This document shows positions 38,932-46,865 of a stretch of 46,947 nucleotides of DNA, in pieces. Position 1 is the first letter of the stretch; each line of letters opens with the position of its first letter. The notes under the pieces are model-generated. The model had not been told where the DNA came from. It did no database searches and saw only the letters and a program-made list of their open reading frames with translations. The position numbers and the translations under genes are program-made. Location: contig JBGPHT010000051.1 of the NCBI GenBank assembly GCA_041484525.1, positions 1 through 46,947 on the forward strand. Reading direction: 5' to 3'. Source of the DNA: JBGPHT01 sp041484525. GTDB lineage: Bacteria; Acidobacteriota; Terriglobia; Bryobacterales; Bryobacteraceae.

Positions 38932-39243
38932 CTACGCCGGCTTATACTTATCCGGCTGGAACTTGCCTCCATCGACATAGTTGGCGTTCTTCTCGATGTA
39001 GGAGTGCCACTTCTCCGGAAGATCGTCCAAAGCGAAGATTGCCGAAACGGGGCAGACCGGTACGCAGGCGCCGCAGTCGATGCACTCGACAGGGTCAATG
39101 AAGAGCTGATCGACCTGTTCGAACACCGGCCGGCCGTCTTCGTACTGTGTGTCCTTTTTCGGATGAATGCAGTCCACCGGGCAGGCATCCACACAGGCCG
39201 TATCCTTGGTTCCTATACAGGGTTCTGCAATGATGTACGCCAC
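38932..39243 (-). CDS. 7Fe-type ferredoxin ([3Fe-4S][4Fe-4S])
   Basis: A 103-residue protein. The N-terminal Cys set is C9, C17, C21 and C25 (EPCIGTKDTACVDACPVDC). The usual second Cys in a CxxC is Thr12, as expected for a [3Fe-4S] site. The C-terminal set is ECIDCGACVPVCP, giving the [4Fe-4S] site. A tail of about 35 residues (ALDDLPEKWHSYIEKNANYVDGGKFQPDKYKPA) is a feature of bacterial FdxA-type ferredoxins. It probably carries electrons in the cytosol. It is convergent with the aldolase gene, 4 nt apart, and 19 nt from the monoheme gene on the same strand. Confidence 0.88.
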   Translation of the reverse strand: MAYIIAEPCIGTKDTACVDACPVDCIHPKKDTQYEDGRPVFEQVDQLFIDPVECIDCGACVPVCPVSAIFALDDLPEKWHSYIEKNANYVDGGKFQPDKYKPA

Positions 39244-39262
39244 TTCATGCTCCGTACATAGT

Positions 39263-40819
39263 CTACTGGACCTGACACGCCGGCGTCAGCGCCAGACGTC
39301 CGGCGACGGCTGGAGGTTGAACGGACGGGAAGACGATCCGGCCGGGATCCTCCAGAATATGTCCCCGGGGATTCTTCGATATCTCAGATGCAGTGACCTC
39401 GACCCGGCGTTGCGCCAGCAACCGGGACCAATCCAGAACGGCAGTGGCATCGGTCGCACGTGTTTGGCAGTTGGAGAGAAATGCCAGTGCCTGCTTTTGG
39501 TGGAATGCGGCGTTTCGCTCCGGGTTCGTCAAATTGCCCAGCAGTTCCGTGGCGCCGGGTACGCTTGCCCCCCGCAGAGCACTCTGGTAGCGCGCCACAA
39601 AGTCAGATCCGCCACTGGCGGGGACCAACTTCAACAGACTGCATCGGGTCTTGGAAAACGCGGGATTAGTAAAATCAACGGCTAGAACATCCGCCGCGAA
39701 CTCTTTATCCACGATGCCCTGCTCAATCAGCGCATCCACGGCCACGATATCGGATTGCGCCTTCACGGGCGTAAGCCACGCATGATCGGCATCGGCGCGG
39801 CCGGGCGTTTCCGGCAGGCGTGATTGCAGTTTCTGAAGCGCAGCATCGTAGTGCTGCCGCTGAACGGAGATGTCCGCGGTGGCGAGGCGTGGGTCGGCAA
39901 AGAACGCGGAGGGAATATGCAATGAAGGTTTGTGGTCGTCGAAGGCTTCGGAATCGGATTCGATGTTCACTTCCACCGAACAGAACAAAGGACGCAGCCG
40001 CTCCTGCATGTTGCGGTCAGCCAATACTTTACGGTAGCCAGGGCTATCCGCAAGCCGCCGCGCCGATGCTGTCACTAGCTTGGACAGTTCACCGGCATCT
40101 ACCAGGTCCGCAATCTTCGCCTTCACGAATGGATCCGGCTTTAGCGAACCCAAGGGAAGGTTGCGGGTTTGTACGAACCAGTCGTTGTGAGGTGCGGCCA
40201 GTTCCTTTTGCAGGAGACCGCCGTTGACGTGGCACCCGGAACAACGTAGTCGCGTGCCGAACGGGTTCGCCGACCCACTCCGTTGGCGATGCAGCAACTG
40301 TATGTCATCCAGAATATCCTTGGAGTCGCCGCGGTAGAACCAGGTTCCGCTGACCAGTTCGTAGAAATTGTAGAACTGCTTGTCCGGGTCCCACGCGATC
40401 GATTCGATCGTCAGGCCGCTCTGGTTGGAAACAAGTCTTCCGTCGTTGGTCGCGCCAGTGAAGTGACCGAACAAGAGATCGCCGCGGTCGATGGTGATAG
40501 TCGCAGGTGGAGCGCCGCCCGCGGTCGAGGCGATTTCAAAGATGAAAAACGCGCCTGGGGCGGGATTGTGGAAGCCAGTGAAATTCACCATCGTGGGTTC
40601 CAGGCGTGCTCCCAGCCGTTTGACTATGTCGCCGAATTCGGCCGCGCTTTTGGGACACGTGTTCTGTAGCGCCAACACGCGTGCAACTGGATCCTTCGGG
40701 GCTGGCGTGGCAAGGTTTCTCGGAACGCAAGCCGCACGGGAAAGAAAGGGTGACGAGAACACGAACATCAGGACCGTGCCGGTCATGACGGAACTCCGAC
40801 TCCTCTGCATGGAGCGCAT
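39263..40819 (-). CDS. Exported monoheme c-type cytochrome of unknown function
   Basis: A 518-residue exported protein. The N-terminus is a signal (TGTVLMFVFSSPFLSRAACVP), preceded by AAGGAGTAACC as a good ribosome-binding site at the chosen ATG 40819. A single heme motif CSGCH occurs (LRCSGCHVNGG, about residue 193-197). Earlier there are beta-rich stretches (FFIFEIASTAGGAPPATITIDRGD, FTGATNDGRLVSNQSGLTIE). The C-terminal half is helical (DAALQKLQSRLPE, FAADVLAVDFTNPAFSKTRCSLLKLVP). A single CxxCH in so large a protein is unusual. It may be a redox enzyme subunit, and the adjacent ferredoxin is probably not its direct partner because it is cytosolic. Confidence 0.6.
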   Translation of the reverse strand: MRSMQRSRSSVMTGTVLMFVFSSPFLSRAACVPRNLATPAPKDPVARVLALQNTCPKSAAEFGDIVKRLGARLEPTMVNFTGFHNPAPGAFFIFEIASTAGGAPPATITIDRGDLLFGHFTGATNDGRLVSNQSGLTIESIAWDPDKQFYNFYELVSGTWFYRGDSKDILDDIQLLHRQRSGSANPFGTRLRCSGCHVNGGLLQKELAAPHNDWFVQTRNLPLGSLKPDPFVKAKIADLVDAGELSKLVTASARRLADSPGYRKVLADRNMQERLRPLFCSVEVNIESDSEAFDDHKPSLHIPSAFFADPRLATADISVQRQHYDAALQKLQSRLPETPGRADADHAWLTPVKAQSDIVAVDALIEQGIVDKEFAADVLAVDFTNPAFSKTRCSLLKLVPASGGSDFVARYQSALRGASVPGATELLGNLTNPERNAAFHQKQALAFLSNCQTRATDATAVLDWSRLLAQRRVEVTASEISKNPRGHILEDPGRIVFPSVQPPAVAGRLALTPACQVQ

Positions 40820-41095
40820 GGTTACTCCTTACTGTTCGCTAACCGGTACCGATTGTACTCCTATCCACGCCGAGCGACTGTCGCCAAGTTCACTGTGCTG
40901 TCAGTTCTCACACAATTCGGCGAGAAGAGTTGAATCTTCGAAAAAAGTTAATACTGTCCCCATCGGCTGGGGTGACGCGGCACCACGTGCAGACAGCGGT
41001 AGTACTCTTCCCTTGTATATCCAGCCGTTCTGACTTCAATTGCCTATATCGAATCGGCATTCGCAACACTCTTTTTGTCAGAGAGCACAAACAAC
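40820..41095. other. 276-nt divergent intergenic region
   Basis: Nothing clearly coding lies here. It separates the monoheme gene (minus) from the hypothetical gene at 41096 (plus) and must hold promoters for both. CTTGTATATCCAGCC near 41012 and ATTGCCTATATC near 41039 are AT-richer segments that may contain -10 elements, but no convincing -35/-10 pair or hairpin stands out. Confidence 0.5.
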
Positions 41096-41500
41096 ATGAT
41101 GCCCAATCTGGAAATGACGCAAACCAACGAAGTCGAAAACATTGTGGCGGCTGCACAGCGAGTCAATCGCTTTCAGATGACGACCGGGAGTAGCACGGGA
41201 CTGACCCGTCGCATCGCGAAGACCACTGGCGCACGACTGAAGAGCGAGCCGGCTCCGATCTGGTTCGCTGTCTTGGTGGCGACTCAGTGTCAGGCATCCG
41301 GAAATGGGGACGGGCACGCCGTGCGCTGGGATTACGTTTCCGCGCGGGCGGTATATACAAATACTGGCGCGAATGCCCAGTCGATTCAGCCGCTAGGCAT
41401 TCGCTTGCAAAGTGGGCACACCCTGGCGGTCTACTGGATGCCCACCGAAACAGAGTACACCATCGAAGTGTCGAGTCGCAGCAACCATTGCGCTGCTTGA
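41096..41500 (+). CDS. Hypothetical protein
   Basis: A 134-residue open frame from ATG 41096 (a TTG at 41075 would add 7 residues). Segments read ENIVAAAQRVNRFQMTTGSSTGLTRRIAKTTGARLKSEPAPIWFAVLVATQC, then ARAVYTNTGANAQSIQPLGIRLQSGHTLAVYW, TETEYTIEVSS. There is no signal peptide; one mildly hydrophobic stretch is present (IWFAVLVATQC). No family is recognised. Codon use looks acceptable but the product may still be a degenerate fragment. It is convergent with the DUF885 gene, 19 nt apart. Confidence 0.35.
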   Translation: MMPNLEMTQTNEVENIVAAAQRVNRFQMTTGSSTGLTRRIAKTTGARLKSEPAPIWFAVLVATQCQASGNGDGHAVRWDYVSARAVYTNTGANAQSIQPLGIRLQSGHTLAVYWMPTETEYTIEVSSRSNHCAA

Positions 41501-41519
41501 TAGTGGCGACCCCCGTACC

Positions 41520-43271
41520 CTATGCCGACCAGGCGGTGACGACTCGCTCCAGCAAAGTCAGGGGAATCGCACCGTTAGCCAGGACCGTATTGTGGAACTG
41601 CTTCAGCGAGAATCGGGCGCCCATCTTCGTCTTGGCCTGCCTCCGGAGTTCCAGGATCTTCAATTGACCGATCTTGTAGGAGCAAGCTTGGCCGGGCATC
41701 ACGACGTAGCGATCGACCTCGGCTTGCCGGATGCCGTAATCGATAGCCTGCTCACGGGTCCAGTGTCTAGCGTGAATGCCGGTGTCGGTGACCAGGCGGC
41801 GGGCGCGGAAGAGTTCGCTGTTGAGGCGGCCGAGATCGCCCACCGCGTCGTTCTCATACCAGCCGAGCTCCGCGGCCAACCCTTCGGCGTACAAACCCCA
41901 CCCTTCGGTGTAGGCGGACATGGGGCCGAATGGGTTGGAACGACGAAACTGCGGGAGGCTAGTCATCTCGACTTGCAGGGCGATCTGGAAATGGTGACCG
42001 GGGATGGCTTCGTGATGGGCCAGCGTTCGCATCTGCATTTTGCTGAATCGCGGGCCGACCAACGGGACGCGGAAAATTCCGGGACGCGAGCCATCACGCG
42101 GCGGGGCCTGGTAGTTAGCGGCCGCGTTGGCCTCTTGAAACTCAGGGATGCGTTGCACGATGCACGCGGCTTTGGGGCGGCGGTCGAAAGCTGCGGCGGA
42201 GCGTTCGTTGGCATTGCTGATGATCTTTTCGTAATCGGCCAGTACACGTGCGCGCACGTCCGGTGAATCGGGATACCAATTGTCTTCCTCCAGCTTTTTC
42301 ATCCGATCCTTGATAGGGCCGTCGGCATAGCCTTGCTTCTTGAGCAGGCCAGCCATTTCGGACTCAATGCGCGCCACTTCGTCGAGACCTTTGCGGTGGA
42401 TCTGCTCGGCCGTCATGCTGGTCGTGGTGTAACGGCGCAGGTAGAAGGCGTATGCATCGGCGCCCGAAGCGAAGCGCCACAGACCTGCATCATCGGTGGC
42501 CTTTGCCTGCTGAGTGGAGAGGCCGTCCATGGCGCGGCGGTAAGAGGCGTAGATGGCATCGCGGACGATGCGCTCGGCAGACGCGATCATGGCGGCGCGC
42601 TGCGGCGGCGCCACGTCGGCAACCTTGTCGAGGCGCTGAGCGAAGGATGTGACCAAAATATTCTTTGCCGGCTCGGGCGCAGTGAATCGGCGCATCTGGG
42701 CGACGGTTTCGCCGAGGATGAAAGCGGGTGCGCGAATCCCCTTCGCTGCTCGCTCCTGCATCCCCGCAGAGGCTTGGTCGAGCTTCCCGCTGAAGGCCTC
42801 CAATCGGGCCAGGTAGTTCTCGGCATCGCGCCGCGTGCGGACCGGGTGAATATCGGTCAGAAGACTGGGGAGGCGCACCTGCACGCCGCCGAACTGGTTG
42901 AGGGGAAGCCGGTAGGAGAGGAAGGGATCTTCGGCAACCACGTCATTGAGCAACCACTCGAGCATATCGGCGGAGAGGCGCTGATCGACCGAGAAGGTCG
43001 TGCGGTCGAAGCGGCGAAGAGCGGCCAGGCCGTCGCGGGCGCGAGCGATGCGGGCATGGGCGAACGCATCGGAGGTGTCGGTGAGTTTGCCATCGAGGGA
43101 TGCCTGCTCGTCGGCCGGGAAGATGCGGGCGGAACTGGCAGCCTCTGGATCGGCGCGTACCCACTCGGTGTAGAACCGCTCGAAGAAGCGATCGACTTCC
43201 GGGGAGGCCGCGGGAAGTGCAGTCACTGCGGCAGCGGAAGAGGTGAGTGCCAGGAAATCGCGACGGGTCAT
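41520..43271 (-). CDS. Exported DUF885-family metallopeptidase-like protein
   Basis: A 583-residue protein. The N-terminus MTRRDFLALTSSAAAVTALPAA is a twin-arginine signal and supports ATG 43271; the frame stays open further upstream but lacks meaning. DUF885 features: FLSYRLPLNQFGGVQVRLPSLLTD, YTTTSMTAEQIHRKGLDEVARIESEM, and the metal motif HHEAIPGHHFQIALQ, followed by YTEGWGLYAEGLAAELG and YVVMPGQACSYKIGQLKILELR. This family is linked to zinc carboxypeptidase/aminopeptidase-like activity in bacteria but is mostly uncharacterised. It is divergent from the cytochrome c/PQQ operon; the 127-nt gap holds both promoters. Confidence 0.88.
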   Translation of the reverse strand: MTRRDFLALTSSAAAVTALPAASPEVDRFFERFYTEWVRADPEAASSARIFPADEQASLDGKLTDTSDAFAHARIARARDGLAALRRFDRTTFSVDQRLSADMLEWLLNDVVAEDPFLSYRLPLNQFGGVQVRLPSLLTDIHPVRTRRDAENYLARLEAFSGKLDQASAGMQERAAKGIRAPAFILGETVAQMRRFTAPEPAKNILVTSFAQRLDKVADVAPPQRAAMIASAERIVRDAIYASYRRAMDGLSTQQAKATDDAGLWRFASGADAYAFYLRRYTTTSMTAEQIHRKGLDEVARIESEMAGLLKKQGYADGPIKDRMKKLEEDNWYPDSPDVRARVLADYEKIISNANERSAAAFDRRPKAACIVQRIPEFQEANAAANYQAPPRDGSRPGIFRVPLVGPRFSKMQMRTLAHHEAIPGHHFQIALQVEMTSLPQFRRSNPFGPMSAYTEGWGLYAEGLAAELGWYENDAVGDLGRLNSELFRARRLVTDTGIHARHWTREQAIDYGIRQAEVDRYVVMPGQACSYKIGQLKILELRRQAKTKMGARFSLKQFHNTVLANGAIPLTLLERVVTAWSA

Positions 43272-43398
43272 GGGTAACAACATATCAGAGGCGGATGGAC
43301 CGATGGGCCCGCATTTCGATGTGAGTGCTCCCGAAAGAAGTACAATGCGTAGTTCGAGCCTTCGTCCCAGGCTCCACCGCAGATGCGCGAGGTGAAGG

Positions 43399-44301
43399 AT
43401 GTGGTTCAAGAACTGTTTAGTAGCGGTTCTGCTTGGGCTGACGATTGCCGGAGCGGCTCGTCTCACGGCACAGGAGACGCTGCCTAATTCGCCTCCGGCC
43501 CAAGGCGGACGTGGAGGTGGGGGTCGCCGGGGCGGCGGAGGATTCGTTCCCGGGCAACAGCGGCCGCCCGGCGACCCGGCGCAGATCGCACGCGGGAAAA
43601 CGCTGTACGGCATCAGTTGCACGAGTTGTCACGGCTCAGACCTCCGGGGCGGCGACCTCGGCGGACCGAACTTGTTGCGGTCGCAGGTTGCGCTCAGCGA
43701 CCAGGATGGTGAATTGATTCTCCCCATCCTCCAGGGCAGTCGCGAGAGCGCAGGCATGCCTGCAATCAGTGTGAGTCCCGCTGACGGAAAGGCGATAGCC
43801 GCGTACGTTCGTAGCGTTCTGGAGACCATCGGAAGGCAGGGTAAGCCTCCATCGATCGGTCTGGCGGCTCCGACTGTGCTGGTAGGCAATGCCAGCGAAG
43901 GCCAAGCGTACTTCGCCGCGAAATGCAGTGGCTGCCACTCGGCGACAGGCGATCTGCAGGGAATCGCGACCAGGATTCCGGACCCCAAAGCGTTGCAGGA
44001 TTTGTGGGTAGCCGGCGGTCGACGTGGCCCCGCGGCGCCGGGCACGCCAAACGCCCGTACGGTCGTTACTGTCGCCATAACCCAGCCATCCGGAGAAAAA
44101 GTGGAAGGCACACTCGTCCGCATCGACGACTTCGTGGTCACAGTGGGGTTGGCCGATGGAACGGCGCGCAGCTTCCGCCGGAATGGCGACGTGCCGAAGG
44201 TTGAGGTCCGCGATCCGATGAAGAGTCATCGGGATATGCTGGCGGCGTACACGGACAAAGACATGCACGATGTAACTGCTTACCTGGTGACCTTGAAATG
44301 A
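43399..44301 (+). CDS. Diheme c-type cytochrome of the PQQ-dehydrogenase operon
   Basis: A 300-residue exported protein. The signal peptide (CLVAVLLGLTIAGAARLTAQ) is followed by a Gly/Arg-rich linker at 36-48 (GGRGGGGRRGGGG). Two heme sites follow: C74-T-S-C77-H78 and C176-S-G-C179-H180. The C-terminal part (about 215-300) is beta-rich, with VVTVAITQPSGEKVEGTLVRIDDFVVTVGL, resembling an Ig-like or SH3-like module. The first cytochrome domain is close to cytochrome c of alcohol-dehydrogenase electron acceptors. It overlaps the PQQ dehydrogenase gene (ATGA), so it is the natural electron acceptor. TACAAT at 43341 is a possible -10. Confidence 0.88.
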   Translation: MWFKNCLVAVLLGLTIAGAARLTAQETLPNSPPAQGGRGGGGRRGGGGFVPGQQRPPGDPAQIARGKTLYGISCTSCHGSDLRGGDLGGPNLLRSQVALSDQDGELILPILQGSRESAGMPAISVSPADGKAIAAYVRSVLETIGRQGKPPSIGLAAPTVLVGNASEGQAYFAAKCSGCHSATGDLQGIATRIPDPKALQDLWVAGGRRGPAAPGTPNARTVVTVAITQPSGEKVEGTLVRIDDFVVTVGLADGTARSFRRNGDVPKVEVRDPMKSHRDMLAAYTDKDMHDVTAYLVTLK

Positions 44302-45983
44302 CACCTAAGAAGCTACTGCTGGCCGCGCCGTTCCTGCTGTCGGCCGCCATACTGACGGGACAGGGCAGTGGAGTTACTCCGGCTGAGCTACTCAAGCCGC
44401 TCAGGGACTCCTGGCCGACTTACAACGGCGACTACTCCGGCAGGCGCTACAGCGCACTAACTCAGGTCAATCAATCCAATGTGAAGCACCTGACTCTGGC
44501 CTGGATGAGCCGGGTGACGCCTGGCGCGGGTAATGCGGGAGGCGGCGGTGGTGGAGGAGGCCGGCGCGGAGGGGGCGCGAACATCATTGTCGGGGGCGAG
44601 GGGACGGGCGACTTCGCCGCCGGCGGCGGCACCATCAAGGCTTCCGTTCTCCAGGTGGATGGCACCCTGTACTTCACCATGCCGGACAATGCCTGGGCCA
44701 TGGACGCGCGCGACGGGCGCGAATTGTGGCACTACTTCTGGAAGACCAAGGGCGGCACGCATATCGGCAATCGCGGTCTGGGGATGTGGAACGGCTACCT
44801 GTTCATGGAGACGCCTGATGATTACCTGGTTTCGCTCGACGCGAAGACTGGCAAGGAGCGCTGGCACAAGGAGATTGCCGATCTGGCGCAGGGATACTTC
44901 TCGACGCCGGCCCCCATTGCAGTCGGGAATCACGTGATTGTGGGCACCGGCAACGACATCGATGCGCCGGGCTTCCTGCAGTCATTCGATCCCGAAACCG
45001 GGGCTCTGCAATGGAAGTTTTACACTGTGCCGATGAAGGCGGGCGATCCCGGATTGGACACCTGGGCCAGCCTGGACGCGGCCAGGCACGGCGGCGGCCA
45101 GACATGGATTCCGGGGGCCTACGATCCGGAGACGAAGCTCTACATCTTCGGCACCGGCAATCCGACGCCGGCATTCACGACCGGCACGCGCGGCGACGGC
45201 GACAACCTCTTCACCTGCGCGCTGGTTGCGGTGAATGTCGACACCGGCAAGATGGCCTGGTATTACTCGACGTCGCCGCACGACATGCACGACTACGATT
45301 CGGCGCAAACACCGGTCCTGGTGGACGCGATGTTCAACGGCAAGATGCGGAAACTGGTCCTGACCGCGGCGCGCAACGGCTACTACTTCACGTTGGATCG
45401 TGTGACGGGCGAGCGCCTGGTGACCAGCAAGTATGGGTTGCTGACAAACTGGGCCAAGGGTCTGAACAAGCAAGGCGCCCCCGAACACGACCCGGGCAAA
45501 GACGCGACGGTCGCCGGCTCGCTGGTGTCGCCGAACTCCGACGGCACCATCAATTGGGAGCCGCCCGCCTACTCTCCGGACACCGGCCTGTTCTATGTCG
45601 CAGAGGGCAACGCATACTCGATCTTCTATCTGACCGACTTGGACCCGCGGGGATCGATGGGTTTGGGTGGAAAGGAAGAAGTCGGCGTCGGATCGGGCGG
45701 ACACTACCTGACGGCGATCGACTACAAGACGGGGAAAGTCGCGTGGCGGCATCCTTACTATGGGAACGGCGGCGGCGGCGGATTGTTGACGACGGCGGGG
45801 AAGTTGCTGTTTGCGGGAGATGGCATGGGTAACCTGGTGGCGCATGATGCGGTCACCGGAAAACCCTTGTGGAACACGCGCATCGGAGGTGTCACGAATG
45901 CGCCCCAAACGTACATATTGGATGGACGGCAGTACGTGATCGCCGCTACCGGCGATACTCTCTGGTCATTTGTGCTCTACTGA
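44298..45983 (+). CDS. PQQ-dependent alcohol/sugar dehydrogenase-like quinoprotein
   Basis: A 561-residue exported beta-propeller. The signal is KKLLLAAPFLLSAAILTG. The fold starts WPTYNGDYSGRRYSALTQVNQSNV, and a Gly-rich insert of about 13 residues occurs at 81-93 (GGGGGGGGRRGGG). PQQ-type W-motifs follow: LYFTMPDNAWAMDARDGRELWHY, YLVSLDAKTGKERWHKE, LQSFDPETGALQWKFY, LVAVNVDTGKMAWYY. The catalytic Asp is probably in STSPHDMHDYDSAQTPVL. Neighbouring cysteines of the methanol/ethanol dehydrogenase disulfide ring are absent. The substrate is unknown; the adjacent DUF1080 gene suggests a glycoside or sugar. It follows the cytochrome with a 4-nt overlap. Confidence 0.9.
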   Translation: MTPKKLLLAAPFLLSAAILTGQGSGVTPAELLKPLRDSWPTYNGDYSGRRYSALTQVNQSNVKHLTLAWMSRVTPGAGNAGGGGGGGGRRGGGANIIVGGEGTGDFAAGGGTIKASVLQVDGTLYFTMPDNAWAMDARDGRELWHYFWKTKGGTHIGNRGLGMWNGYLFMETPDDYLVSLDAKTGKERWHKEIADLAQGYFSTPAPIAVGNHVIVGTGNDIDAPGFLQSFDPETGALQWKFYTVPMKAGDPGLDTWASLDAARHGGGQTWIPGAYDPETKLYIFGTGNPTPAFTTGTRGDGDNLFTCALVAVNVDTGKMAWYYSTSPHDMHDYDSAQTPVLVDAMFNGKMRKLVLTAARNGYYFTLDRVTGERLVTSKYGLLTNWAKGLNKQGAPEHDPGKDATVAGSLVSPNSDGTINWEPPAYSPDTGLFYVAEGNAYSIFYLTDLDPRGSMGLGGKEEVGVGSGGHYLTAIDYKTGKVAWRHPYYGNGGGGGLLTTAGKLLFAGDGMGNLVAHDAVTGKPLWNTRIGGVTNAPQTYILDGRQYVIAATGDTLWSFVLY

Positions 45984-46001
45984 CAGGTTAAGGATGGTTC
46001 G

Positions 46002-46763
46002 ATGAAGCGATTGGCATTTGTAGGAATAGGAGTGTTGCTAGCGGTGAGTTTGCCCCCGGCGTTTGCGCAGGAACGTCTCAATCGGGCCCCTGCAGGATTC
46101 ACCGCCCTGTTCAATGGCAAGGATCTGTCCGGCTGGCGCGGGCGCCAGGGTACTTACAGCCCGCACGCCGAGGCCTTGCTTCCCAAGGAAGAACTGGCGG
46201 CGAAACAAGTCCAATGGAACTCCGAGCGCGATCTGCACTGGAGTGTCGACGCGGCCAAGGGCGAGATCGTCTCCGACGGCAAGAGCGTCCATCTCGCCAC
46301 CGCCCGGGATTTCGGAGATTTCGAGCTGTATGTCGATTGGCTGATGGTTAGCCACAACGGCGACTCTGGAATCTACCTGCGCAGCTACCCGCAGGTACAG
46401 ATTTGGGACGTGGACAATCCCCGCGAGGAGAAGAACGGCGCGGCTAAGGGATCGGGCGCCCTGTGGAACAATAACCCCGACAACCCCGGCAGGTGGCCCC
46501 TGGTCAAGACCGACAACCCCGTAGGCCAATGGAATACCTTCCGGATCAAGATGATCGGATCACGCGTGTGGGTCTGGTTCAACGGCAAGCCGACGGTGGA
46601 CGGCCAAGTGCTGGACAACTACTATGATCGCAGCCTGCCGCTCGTCCCCAAAGGCGCGATCGAGTTGCAGACCCACGGGTCGGAGATCCGGTTCCGCAAC
46701 ATCTACATCCGCGAGGTTCCAGCCGCTGAGGCGAAGGCCGCGCTGGATAAGATCGGCCGCTAG
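46002..46763 (+). CDS. DUF1080 (3-keto-disaccharide hydrolase family) exported protein
   Basis: A 253-residue protein. The signal peptide is MKRLAFVGIGVLLAVSLPPAFAQ. The mature part has the DUF1080/PF06439 pattern: GFTALFNGKDLSGWRG, HWSVDAAKGEIVSDGKSVHLATARDFGDFELYVDWLMVSHNGDSGIYLRSYPQVQIWD, GALWNNNPDNPGRWPLVKTDNPVGQWNTFRIKMIG and VWVWFNGKPTVDGQVLDNYYDRS. Members hydrolyse 3-keto-glycosides after a separate dehydrogenase oxidises the C3 hydroxyl. It starts 18 nt after the PQQ dehydrogenase stop, with SD-like AAGGATGG. A hairpin without T-tract follows at 46794-46809. Confidence 0.88.
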   Translation: MKRLAFVGIGVLLAVSLPPAFAQERLNRAPAGFTALFNGKDLSGWRGRQGTYSPHAEALLPKEELAAKQVQWNSERDLHWSVDAAKGEIVSDGKSVHLATARDFGDFELYVDWLMVSHNGDSGIYLRSYPQVQIWDVDNPREEKNGAAKGSGALWNNNPDNPGRWPLVKTDNPVGQWNTFRIKMIGSRVWVWFNGKPTVDGQVLDNYYDRSLPLVPKGAIELQTHGSEIRFRNIYIREVPAAEAKAALDKIGR

Positions 46764-46793
46764 GAACCACCACCTCCGGCATCAGCATCCGCT

Positions 46794-46809
46794 GCTTGGG
46801 AAACCAAGC
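46794..46809 (+). terminator. Perfect stem-loop after the DUF1080 gene, possible weak terminator
   Basis: GCTTGG-GAAA-CCAAGC forms a 6-bp stem with a GNRA tetraloop, 31 nt after the DUF1080 stop. The following TAAACACTG lacks a clear T-tract, so intrinsic termination would be weak; the hairpin could also stabilise the 3' end. It lies between the operon and the IS630-like transposase start at 46866. Confidence 0.4.
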
Positions 46810-46865
46810 TAAACACTGCGACATAAGTAATTGCGCATGTTGTGGCGATGTGTTCTCATCGAAAC

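Noticed and set aside
42333..43277. Plus-strand frame opposite the DUF885 gene
   Set aside because: Compositional shadow; DUF885 motifs and the Tat signal are on the minus strand.
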